From contig JAHRHW010000286.1 of assembly GCA_019100305.1 (NCBI GenBank), positions 1 to 5,960 of the forward strand: DNA of 5,960 bases. Direction: 5' to 3'. Under the pieces are notes generated by a model. The model did no database searches and was not told the origin of the DNA. It saw only the letters and a list, made by a program, of their open reading frames with translations. Made by a program: the position numbers and the translations under genes. This document shows, piece by piece, positions 1 to 5,543 of the stretch (the stretch's first letter is position 1; every line of letters begins with the position of its first letter). Source of the stretch: Candidatus Thiodiazotropha taylori (GTDB lineage: Bacteria; Pseudomonadota; Gammaproteobacteria; Chromatiales; Chromatiaceae).

Positions 1-246
1 ATGGAAGATGGCATGATGCGGATGCGTAAAGTGGAAAAGATCGACCTGCCTGCCGAACAGAAAATCAGCCTCAAGCCGGGTGGTCTGCATGTCATGCTGA
101 TCGGCTTGAAGCAGAAACTTGTGCCGGGTGAGAATGTCGGCCTGACCCTCACCTTCGACGATGGATCGGAACTCAAGTTGGATGCCCCGGTGCGCAAGCT
201 GCGTATGAAGATGAAGCATTCCGACCATGGCAGTCACAACCACTGA
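1..246 (+). CDS. PCu(A)C-type periplasmic copper chaperone, C-terminal part (5' end outside window)
   Basis: The visible 81 residues match the second half of a PCu(A)C (DUF461) cupredoxin-like copper chaperone. These periplasmic proteins bind Cu(I) and deliver it to the CuA or CuB centre of heme-copper oxidases. The family metal motif is H/M-X10-M-X21-H-X-M. Its last three ligands are visible with exact spacing: M8, H30 and M32 (in GLHVM). The first ligand should lie just upstream of base 1. The beta-strand pattern LKPGG-H-M-L-GL and the later LTLTFDDGSEL are typical. The ATG at base 1 is very probably internal, because whole family members are about 150 residues and need a signal peptide. 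The tail adds M69, M71, H73, H76, H79 and H81, a possible extra copper site. Family assignment is confident; the true start is not visible. Confidence 0.9.
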   Translation: MEDGMMRMRKVEKIDLPAEQKISLKPGGLHVMLIGLKQKLVPGENVGLTLTFDDGSELKLDAPVRKLRMKMKHSDHGSHNH

Positions 247-341
247 GCGGCATTGGTTAGCTCAGACGAGAGTTTTGTGCGGCTTTTGATCCCCCGGTGA
301 ACGCGAATCTCGCTAACCATGCTGTCGCCTGTTGCGCTGCA

Positions 342-368
342 GCCATGTGGCCCCACTCACCACATGGC
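342..368. repeat. 9-bp perfect hairpin in the gap before the HIT-family gene
   Basis: GCCATGTGG (342-350) pairs perfectly with CCACATGGC (360-368) around a 9-base loop. No T-tract follows on either strand, so it is not a standard intrinsic terminator. It could end the copper-chaperone transcript with help from a factor, or form a leader hairpin about 40 bases before the next start codon. A weaker 6-bp inverted repeat (243-248 with 260-265) overlaps the chaperone stop codon. I saw no convincing sigma70 promoter in 247-406. Confidence 0.5.
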
Positions 369-406
369 CGCAGAGTCTCAGTGGCCTATGGCCGGGGATT
401 GTTTGA

Positions 407-1447
407 ATGAGCCAGTCTCCCCTGGAATCCCACGCTGCCATGCAGCAGGCCTTTGCCTCCGGTCTTGAGCGTCTGCTTCAACAGCCGGGGGTCGGTAGCT
501 ATATCCTGGTACACGCCAATGCCAGTTTCGATGCTGAAATCTATCAAACCCTGAAAAGCCAGCTTGCTCGTCGCTTTGAGCAACATGCGGAGTTTTGCCG
601 TCAGACCCTGAGCGAGGGGCGGGAACTGGTCGGGGCCGCCGATGACAATCTGGTGTTTCTGAAATTGATGGTCATCGGCTTCGATGGTATGCATGCAGCT
701 GAATTCCGCGATGAGGCGGATTGGGAGCTGCAGTTCAACCATATCCGTGCATTTCGTCCCTCGCGGATGACCAGTGAGCCTGCGTTGGGCAACAGCCGTC
801 CCTTCGATCCGAACGGATTTCATTTCAACAAACCCTTTCTGCGACGGGAGGCCTTCTGGTCAGGTGATCTGCACGGTGTGGATGTGGAGCTGCTGTATAA
901 CAAGTTTCCCTTTGTGCCGATGCACTGCCTGCTGGTTCCCGATCGCACCCTGCGCCTGCCCCAGCTGTTGACCCGCAAGTACCACGACTATGTCTGGCAA
1001 CTGGCTGAGCGGTTGTGGGATGGATTGCCTGGTGTCGGTATCGCCTACAACAGTTTTGCAGCCTTTGCCTCGGTCAATCATCTTCACTTTCAGCTCTTCA
1101 TCCGGCCAGAGCCGCTACCGCTGATGCGCGATCACTGGCGGCACAACGGTGGAGAGCGGGACTACCCGCTGAATTGCGAAATCTATGAATCTGCCGCTGA
1201 GGCCTGGCAGCGGATTGAATCCCTGCACCGCTCGCAGGTGAGCTACAACCTGATCTACCAGCCCGGCAGACTCTACTGTATTCCCAGAAAGCGCCAGGGC
1301 AGTTATGAGCACCAACCCTGGACCAGAGGATTTGCCTGGTATGAGCTGGCCGGGGGATTCACGACCTTCAGTCGGTCGGATTTCGACACCCTGGATGCGG
1401 ATGCAATCATCCGGGAACTGGTCAAGCTGCAACCGGAATCCGTCTGA
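407..1447 (+). CDS. HIT/GalT-superfamily nucleotide phosphorylase or nucleotidyltransferase-like protein
   Basis: This 346-residue cytoplasmic protein has no signal peptide or membrane segment. Residues 224-229 read NHLHFQ, the H-x-H-x-Q form of the histidine-triad motif used by the GalT, Ap4A phosphorylase and GDP-hexose phosphorylase (VTC2/GDPGP1) branch. In these enzymes the second His (H227 here) is the nucleotidylated nucleophile and Q229 assists. NKFPFVPMHCLLVP (165-178) resembles the nucleotide-binding strand before the motif. SYNLIYQPGRLYCIPRKRQ (279-297) resembles the YNLL...R...IPR segment of Ap4A phosphorylases. GFAWYELAGGF (308-318) is a further conserved-looking block. The substrate (a dinucleoside polyphosphate, GDP-hexose or other nucleotide sugar) cannot be read from sequence. 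The start at 407 follows a GGGGA Shine-Dalgarno-like stretch (394-398) with 8-base spacing. The gene appears monocistronic and converges on the next gene. Superfamily is fairly sure; activity is open. Confidence 0.8.
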   Translation: MSQSPLESHAAMQQAFASGLERLLQQPGVGSYILVHANASFDAEIYQTLKSQLARRFEQHAEFCRQTLSEGRELVGAADDNLVFLKLMVIGFDGMHAAEFRDEADWELQFNHIRAFRPSRMTSEPALGNSRPFDPNGFHFNKPFLRREAFWSGDLHGVDVELLYNKFPFVPMHCLLVPDRTLRLPQLLTRKYHDYVWQLAERLWDGLPGVGIAYNSFAAFASVNHLHFQLFIRPEPLPLMRDHWRHNGGERDYPLNCEIYESAAEAWQRIESLHRSQVSYNLIYQPGRLYCIPRKRQGSYEHQPWTRGFAWYELAGGFTTFSRSDFDTLDADAIIRELVKLQPESV

Positions 1448-1678
1448 TCAGGTCAGCCAGTGGACCAGATAGTAGAGACGAAACCCCTCCGATGAGCGGG
1501 ATGGGCCGTTGACCTGTGCCGCGTGGAGGTTCTCCTGTTCGGTGGCCTTCTCGATCGCCTCTTCAGCCGATGAGGCGAGGGTGACGCAGTTTTCCGGAAA
1601 ACGGTCCCGGCGTCGGCTCGGGGTGTAGATGACCGCATAATGGGTGTGTACGATCGATTGGTCCGGATCTTTCTGCAT
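1448..1678 (-). CDS. small conserved-looking hypothetical protein, 76 aa
   Basis: I do not recognise a named family. The frame reads as a soluble 76-residue protein with a natural composition: an HYAVIYTPSRRRDRFPENCV segment (residues 13-32), an acidic helix-like ASSAEEAIEKATEQ (35-48), and an end rich in aromatics (FRLYYLVHWL, 66-75). There is one cysteine (C31) and no signal peptide or membrane helix. The ATG at 1678 is the only Met in the frame and lacks a clear Shine-Dalgarno sequence. Support for a real gene comes from the sigma70-like promoter about 30 bases upstream and from a stop that abuts, without overlapping, the stop of the HIT-family gene. A 134-codon frame overlapping it out of phase (1453-1857) is R/P/S-rich and looks like a shadow. 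Confidence 0.65.
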   Translation of the reverse strand: MQKDPDQSIVHTHYAVIYTPSRRRDRFPENCVTLASSAEEAIEKATEQENLHAAQVNGPSRSSEGFRLYYLVHWLT

Positions 1679-1693
1679 CTTGATGGGCCTGAG

Positions 1694-1749
1694 CGGATAG
1701 GAAAAAGGAGTTTATCGGTAACCCGGTTTACTGACAAACCGGCTATCCG
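1694..1749. repeat. Nested inverted repeats enclosing the minus-strand promoter
   Basis: The inner repeat is CCGGTTT (1723-1729) with AAACCGG (1736-1742), a 6-base loop. The outer repeat is CGGATAG (1694-1700) with CTATCCG (1743-1749). The two right-hand arms are contiguous, while the left arms are separated by 22 bases holding the -10 region. An alternative pairing uses CGGTA (1716-1720) against TATCCG with a bulge. No T-tract follows, so a terminator is unlikely. The inner palindrome covers the -35 element (1732-1737), a usual place for an operator. The pairing is seen directly; the operator role is inferred. Confidence 0.55.
1709..1737 (-). promoter_or_regulatory. Sigma70-like promoter for the 76-aa minus-strand gene
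   Basis: Read on the minus strand, TTGTCA (1737-1732, five of six matches to the -35 consensus) lies exactly 17 bases from TAAACT (1714-1709, four of six matches to the -10). Transcription would start near 1702, giving a leader of about 25 bases before the ATG at 1678. The -35 element lies within an inverted repeat, described separately. Confidence 0.5.
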
Positions 1750-1938
1750 TACGCTGGCAGGAGAGGTTGGCGGCGGCAATCCCGGACTGGTGGGATGGTC
1801 ATGCCCTGGAACCCTAGGCCTGGATGGCGATCGAAAGCTGATGTCTGCGGATGCCACCTGAGTCGATGGTGCTCTCCAGGATGTTAGAGACCAAGCAGAG
1901 TTTTCCTCATCGACCGACCACGGCTGAGGCGATGGATT

Positions 1939-1968
1939 TTGACCTTTATTAGAAAATTCTGGTATAGT
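1939..1968 (+). promoter_or_regulatory. Strong extended -10 sigma70 promoter for cytochrome c4
   Basis: TTGACC (1939-1944) matches five of six -35 consensus bases. TATAGT (1963-1968) matches five of six -10 bases, with an 18-base spacer and an extended -10 TG at 1960-1961. The spacer is AT-rich. The predicted transcription start is near 1975, leaving a leader of about 99 bases that contains a short CCGG-AAGGT-CCGG hairpin around 2020-2033. This is the best-matching promoter in the window. Confidence 0.75.
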
Positions 1969-2073
1969 TCCGCAGCTTTTTTAGGGTCTTTGGGTGGGCT
2001 GACAATGCTCTGGCTGCCACCGGAAGGTCCGGGATTTTAACATATCCAGCATAATTTCAGAGCAGGATTGATC

Positions 2074-2685
2074 ATGAATAAATGGCTCGTAACCGCAACC
2101 CTAGCCCTCTCTTTCACTGTCGGCCTGGCACAGGCTGCCGGCAATGCAGAAGAGGGTAAAAACAAATCCGCTACCTGTGCCGGTTGTCATGGCGCTGAAG
2201 GCAATAGCCCCCTTAATCCGGTCTGGCCAAAGATTGCCGGACAGCACCCGGCTTACATCGAGAAGCAGATCAAGGATTTCAAAGCGAATAAGCGCAGCGA
2301 TCCGATGATGACGCCGATGGCTATGCCTCTGAGCGACCAGGATATTGCCGATCTTGCGGCCTACTACTCCAGTCAGATGGTCAAGACCGGTGTGGCTGCT
2401 GCGGACAAGGTTGAAGCGGGTGAGCGTCTCTACCGGGCCGGAAATGCCGATACCGGCGTAGCCGCCTGCATGGCCTGTCACGGACCATCCGGTGCAGGTA
2501 ACCCCCAGGCCAACTTTCCGGCCATCGCCGGTCAGCACGCTGCCTATGTTGAAAAGGCGTTGAAGGACTTTCGTACCGGCAACCGGACCAATGACGCCAG
2601 CAAGATGATGCAGGGTGTGGTCGAGAGAATGACCGATGCAGAGATCGCCGAGGTGGCCCAGTACATTCAGGGGCTCAGTCGCTAA
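2074..2685 (+). CDS. cc4: Diheme cytochrome c4, exported periplasmic electron carrier
   Basis: The 203-residue product has a signal peptide (K3, hydrophobic core about 5-18, likely cleavage after AQA at 19-21) and two similar cytochrome c domains. Heme attachment motifs are CAGCH (35-39) and CMACH (132-136), with H39 and H136 as axial ligands. The distal Met ligands are probably M82 in domain 1 (M79 is the alternative) and M178 or M179 in domain 2. Both domains repeat the family signatures IAGQH-AY-EK-KDF and DIADLAAYY / EIAEVAQYI. Cytochrome c4 carries electrons from the bc1 complex to terminal oxidases, and about 200 residues is normal. I choose ATG 2074, preceded by AGCAGGA (2061-2067), over the in-frame TTG at 2068 that overlaps this site. 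It has its own promoter and terminator, so it is probably a single-gene unit. Confidence 0.95.
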   Translation: MNKWLVTATLALSFTVGLAQAAGNAEEGKNKSATCAGCHGAEGNSPLNPVWPKIAGQHPAYIEKQIKDFKANKRSDPMMTPMAMPLSDQDIADLAAYYSSQMVKTGVAAADKVEAGERLYRAGNADTGVAACMACHGPSGAGNPQANFPAIAGQHAAYVEKALKDFRTGNRTNDASKMMQGVVERMTDAEIAEVAQYIQGLSR

Positions 2686-2706
2686 GCGACCCGGCTGTTC
2701 CGATCG

Positions 2707-2741
2707 AAAAAGGCGGTACCTGGTGTACCGCCTTTTTTTTT
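2707..2741 (+). terminator. Intrinsic terminator of cytochrome c4
   Basis: The GC-rich stem GGCGGTAC (2712-2719) pairs with GTACCGCC (2725-2732) around a 5-base loop and is followed by nine T residues (2733-2741). Five A residues (2707-2711) precede the stem, extending it by A-T pairs. It lies 22 bases after the c4 stop codon. Confidence 0.95.
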
Positions 2742-2963
2742 AAGGATTTCAGCTGGCCGTTGAGGATGGGCTGTCAGATTGATCTGTTCGAGAGTGGCCC
2801 CAGGTTCTGGAAACAGCTGCCAGGTCACACTATTATTGCGAGATTGGACCTGGTTCCTGAACAGTTATTGCTTTTTGTCTAAAGTGACGGTTGTAACTTA
2901 AGTTTTTTTGAATTTATCCGCCATACAAAGTGATATCCGAGAAGAAAAAGCGTCGCAGAACGA
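2742..2963. other. 222-bp noncoding gap with small repeats before the EEP-GGDEF pair
   Basis: I see no gene here. An inverted repeat CCAGGTC (2820-2826) / GACCTGG (2847-2853) sits in a longer imperfect duplication: GGTTCTGGAAACAG near 2803 and GGTTCCTGAACAG near 2852. A perfect 10-bp palindrome AACTTAAGTT lies at 2895-2904. A weak promoter guess for the downstream pair is TTGAAT (2908-2913) with TGATAT (2931-2936), spacer 17. It is not strong enough to list separately. Confidence 0.4.
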
Positions 2964-3767
2964 ATGAATAAGCAAATCATAGAGAATCAAGCCACGCTGG
3001 ATGATACCCACCGGTTGCGCCTGCTCAGTTATAACATTCAGGCTGGTGCAGATACCCGTCGTTACCGGGAGTATGTGACCCGCGGCTGGAAACAGGTTCT
3101 TCCCCACAAAGACAAACGGCACAATCTGAATCGTATCTCCCATCTGCTGAAGGACTTCGATGTGGTGGGGCTTCAGGAGGTTGACTCAGGCAGCTTTCGC
3201 AGCGGTTTCATCGACCAGACCGCCTATCTCGCGGAGTTGGCGGGATTTCCCTACTGGTATCGTCAGGTGAATCGCAAGCTGGGTAAGCTGGCCCAGTACA
3301 GTAATGGGGTGTTGAGTCGGGTACAACCGAGCATGATCGCCGAACATCGGCTGCCTGGTCTGCCGGGCCGGGGAGCGGTGCTGATGGAGTTTCAGACCAC
3401 CGAAAAACCCCTCGGAATCTGCATGATGCATCTGGCCTTGGGTCGGCGAGCCAGATTGCGCCAGTTCTCCTATATCAGCGAACTGGTCTCCCACTACTCC
3501 CATCTGGTTCTGATGGGGGATTTCAATTGCGGCTGCAGCTCCACAGAGTTCCAGTATCTGATGGAGAATACCAACCTGCAGGGCAGTGCCTGCGACATGA
3601 TGACCTTCCCCAGCTGGCGCCCGAGCAAGAAGCTGGATCACATCCTGGCCTCGCCCAGTTTGAAAGTGGCGAAATCCGAGGTCCTCAACTACGCACATTC
3701 TGATCACCTGCCGATCAGCCTGGAGATTGAACTGCCTGAAAACGTGGTTTTGCCTGCTGCCGCCTGA
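2964..3767 (+). CDS. Endonuclease/exonuclease/phosphatase (EEP) family hydrolase
   Basis: This 267-residue protein covers one EEP domain (Mg-dependent phosphodiester or phosphomonoester hydrolase, DNase I/ExoIII fold). The catalytic set is intact and in order: N24 (LLSYNIQAG), E72 (GLQEVDSG), H156 (MMHLALG), D186 and N188 (MGDFNCG), D225-H226 (KLDHIL), and D247-H248 (HSDHLPI). The LDHIL and SDHLPI endings are typical of the phosphodiesterase-like branch. With no signal peptide or membrane segment it should be cytoplasmic. The substrate could be nucleic acid, a phospholipid headgroup or a nucleotide, and sequence does not decide it. It starts at ATG 2964 with only a weak purine-rich region upstream. 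It ends 30 bases before the diguanylate cyclase gene, so the two are probably co-transcribed. Family sure, substrate unknown. Confidence 0.9.
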   Translation: MNKQIIENQATLDDTHRLRLLSYNIQAGADTRRYREYVTRGWKQVLPHKDKRHNLNRISHLLKDFDVVGLQEVDSGSFRSGFIDQTAYLAELAGFPYWYRQVNRKLGKLAQYSNGVLSRVQPSMIAEHRLPGLPGRGAVLMEFQTTEKPLGICMMHLALGRRARLRQFSYISELVSHYSHLVLMGDFNCGCSSTEFQYLMENTNLQGSACDMMTFPSWRPSKKLDHILASPSLKVAKSEVLNYAHSDHLPISLEIELPENVVLPAAA

Positions 3768-3797
3768 TAGTTCGGCTACCGATCCGAGACGGGACCT

Positions 3798-5336
3798 ATG
3801 AACGATACCGACTGGAAAAAGCGTTACGACGACCTGCTGCGTCAATCCGAGAGTCAAGACGAGGCCAACAAGGCCCTGGAAGAGCTGCTGACGAGGACCG
3901 TCATCCGTTTGACCATTGCCGCCAGCGGCCTGGATAGCCGGCTGGAACCCCACCTGAAATCGGTGCGCAATGCGGTGCGGGGTGGGGGTGGTTCCATATC
4001 CCAGGATAAGCTGAATGAGATTACCGACGGGCTGCTCCATTTTGCCGAACAGCAGGATAGCGCGGCGGCGGATGAGGGTGAGGTCTATCAAAAGCTGCTC
4101 AGCCCGTTCAAACTCTCCAAAAAGGCGCTGGCCGAAACCACCGATCTGCTCGAAGAGCTGGTCAGTGATCCATCTGAGATGGGGGAGAAATCCTTTGCCC
4201 GGCTGGTGCGCCTGCTGGGGCAGGGTAACGAGGCGGCCGGTGAAAAAAAATCCACGGGTCTGTTCGGGCGGCTGCTGGGACAAACCGAAGAGTCGGGGCC
4301 CAAACCGAATCAGATCCTGCTGAATCTGCTCGAACAGGCCTCCTGGCCGGGTCACTGGGGTGAACCGATCAGCAGTTTCAAGCATCGCCTGTTGAAGGAT
4401 GCGGCGGCGGATGCCTGGGTCGGGGTACTGGATGATCTGCTCGCCTTGTCGGCCAAGTCTTTTGGAGAGATCCAGTCGGAGATACAGGAAGCCGAGGATT
4501 TTCTTGAAGAGTTGACCCAGCGACTGCAGGATCTGGGTCTGCACCTGCAGACGGCCCATGAAGGGCGGGATAAGATCGCACAGCATGGGCGTACTCTGAG
4601 TGAACAGGTGCACGGTCAGGTCGGAGATATTGGTACTCACGTGGCCCAGGCCACCGATCTGCATCAGTTGAAAGATGCTGTCAGTGAACGGATCACTCTG
4701 ATTCAACAGAGTATCGACAGCTATCTGGAAGAGGAGCAAAACTTTCATCAGCAGGCCGAGGAAGGGGAGCAGGCACTGCGTGAACGCCTCACTCAGCTGG
4801 AAAAGGAGTCTACCGAACTGCGCTCCCGCATGCTCGAGGCGCACCACATGGCGCTGCTGGATGCGGTCACCGGCCTGCCCAACCGGCTCGCCTACGAAGA
4901 GCGGATCGAGCAGGAGGTGGCCCGTTGGAAGCGCTTCGACAGTCCGTTGAGCATGCTGGTCTGGGATGTGGATGACTTTAAGAAGATCAATGACCGCTAT
5001 GGTCACCAGGCTGGTGACAAGGCACTCAGGGTGATCGCACAAAGTCTCAAGGCGCGCTTACGGGAAACCGATTTCATCGCCCGCTTCGGTGGCGAAGAGT
5101 TTGTCTGTCTACTCTGCGGCGCAGAGGGCGAGGAGGCTCTGAGTGTCGCTGAAGAGATGCGCCACTCGGTCGAGAGCAATGGTTTCCATTCCCACGGCAA
5201 GCCGGTCGTCGTGACCATCTCCTGCGGCCTGACAAGCTTTGCCAAGGGGGATGGGGTCGACCAGGTGTTCTCACGGGCCGACAAGGCCCTCTATCAGGCA
5301 AAGCGCAAAGGCAAGAATCGCTGCGAACTTGTCTGA
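3798..5336 (+). CDS. dgcP: Diguanylate cyclase (GGDEF), DgcP-like
   Basis: The 512-residue protein makes c-di-GMP from two GTP. The C-terminal GGDEF domain (about 350-512) is complete: DAVTGLPNR (355-363), WDVDDFKKINDRYGH (389-403) with metal-binding aspartates, the catalytic GGEEF (431-435), and ADKALYQAKRKGKNR (494-508). An RETD inhibitory I-site (422-425) lies five residues before GGEEF, so product feedback inhibition is likely. Residues 1-349 have no transmembrane helix or PAS, GAF or REC signature. They are mostly charged helix (about 1-60, 95-145), a G/S/P-rich linker (about 145-172), then long coiled-coil-like stretches (about 215-349) feeding the cyclase. This architecture, and the preceding EEP gene, resemble Pseudomonas DgcP, a polar cyclase linked to FimV. 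The symbol is by resemblance. Start ATG 3798 follows GAGACGGGA. Activity is confident; orthology is moderate. Confidence 0.9.
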   Translation: MNDTDWKKRYDDLLRQSESQDEANKALEELLTRTVIRLTIAASGLDSRLEPHLKSVRNAVRGGGGSISQDKLNEITDGLLHFAEQQDSAAADEGEVYQKLLSPFKLSKKALAETTDLLEELVSDPSEMGEKSFARLVRLLGQGNEAAGEKKSTGLFGRLLGQTEESGPKPNQILLNLLEQASWPGHWGEPISSFKHRLLKDAAADAWVGVLDDLLALSAKSFGEIQSEIQEAEDFLEELTQRLQDLGLHLQTAHEGRDKIAQHGRTLSEQVHGQVGDIGTHVAQATDLHQLKDAVSERITLIQQSIDSYLEEEQNFHQQAEEGEQALRERLTQLEKESTELRSRMLEAHHMALLDAVTGLPNRLAYEERIEQEVARWKRFDSPLSMLVWDVDDFKKINDRYGHQAGDKALRVIAQSLKARLRETDFIARFGGEEFVCLLCGAEGEEALSVAEEMRHSVESNGFHSHGKPVVVTISCGLTSFAKGDGVDQVFSRADKALYQAKRKGKNRCELV

Positions 5337-5363
5337 TCTCCGGCCTGTTTTTAAAAGTTCGCA
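5322..5363. repeat. 9-bp inverted repeat straddling the cyclase stop codon
   Basis: TGCGAACTT (5322-5330) is the perfect reverse complement of AAGTTCGCA (5355-5363), with a 24-base spacer holding the TGA stop (5334-5336) and a T5 run (5348-5352). The spacer is long and no T-tract follows the right arm, so this is not a standard terminator, but it may fold at the 3' end of the EEP-cyclase transcript. Confidence 0.45.
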
Positions 5364-5364
5364 A

Positions 5365-5386
5365 GTGAACGCGAATAAACGCAAAT
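5365..5386. repeat. Short AACGCRAAT direct repeats
   Basis: AACGCGAAT (5368-5376) and AACGCAAAT (5378-5386) repeat with a 10-base period. The flanking 12-mer GTGAACGCGAAT (5365-5376) recurs exactly at 297-308, in the gap after the copper-chaperone gene. Both copies are intergenic. Two copies are too few to prove a dispersed repeat family. Confidence 0.4.
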
Positions 5387-5438
5387 TTTGTGGATACCCG
5401 CAGTAGTTACCGATTCCACTTACTCGGGCAGCATGCCA

Positions 5439-5543
5439 TTAATCTGCTTCAAGACGCAGTGTCTTGGTGGGGCCATGCTCCACCAGATAGTACTCATTTT
5501 CGGTCATCACCATGGGAACAGTCTGCTCGCACTGCAATTCCAA
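5439..5543 (-). CDS. Possible small protein gene in frame behind the zinc-ribbon gene
   Basis: Immediately after the TGA of the zinc-ribbon gene, the same frame stays open for 34 codons to a TAA at 5441-5439. Its residues look protein-like (VPMVMTENEYYLVEHGPTK) and include one cysteine. Possible starts are the TTG right after the TGA (5543), which has AGGA about 8 bases upstream, or ATG at 5513, which would leave only 24 residues. Options are a tiny co-transcribed gene with a TTG start, a C-terminal extension reached by TGA readthrough, or a remnant of a longer gene. I recognise no family. Being in frame with its neighbour has a one-in-three chance of coincidence. Treat the gene call as tentative. 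Confidence 0.4.
   Translation of the reverse strand: MELQCEQTVPMVMTENEYYLVEHGPTKTLRLEAD

Larger units (their letters stand above)
1679..2067. other. 389-bp intergenic region between divergent genes
   Basis: This region separates the minus-strand 76-aa gene from cytochrome c4. It holds the minus-strand promoter with its nested palindromes (1694-1749), then about 190 bases (1750-1938) where I see no supportable gene or motif, then the c4 promoter (1939-1968) and about 100 bases of c4 leader. A plus-strand frame crossing it (1640-1861) is low-complexity and lacks a ribosome-binding site. A 23-codon frame at 1881-1952 is probably chance. No tRNA or recognised riboswitch was seen. Confidence 0.6.

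Noticed and set aside
386..823. 145-codon minus-strand frame over the start of the HIT-family gene
   Set aside because: It lies opposite a gene with clear family motifs, and its own translation shows no domain.
1453..1857. 134-codon minus-strand frame overlapping the 76-aa gene
   Set aside because: It is rich in R, S and P, runs through the promoter and palindromes, and has the composition of an out-of-phase shadow.
1881..1952. 23-codon plus-strand frame upstream of cytochrome c4
   Set aside because: Its only Shine-Dalgarno-like bases touch the ATG, and it runs into the c4 promoter, so it is probably chance.
2068..2073. TTG at 2068 as the start of cytochrome c4
   Set aside because: It overlaps the end of the AGCAGGA ribosome-binding site. 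ATG 2074 has correct spacing and a normal signal peptide.
2101..2538. 145-codon minus-strand frame within cytochrome c4
   Set aside because: It is entirely antisense to a certain cytochrome gene, with no promoter or ribosome-binding site seen.
3186..5042. 618-codon open frame antisense to the EEP and cyclase genes
   Set aside because: It spans two well-supported genes and the gap between them, is rich in Q, L, G, H and R with no recognisable domain, and is the kind of shadow produced by GC-biased third positions on the opposite strand.
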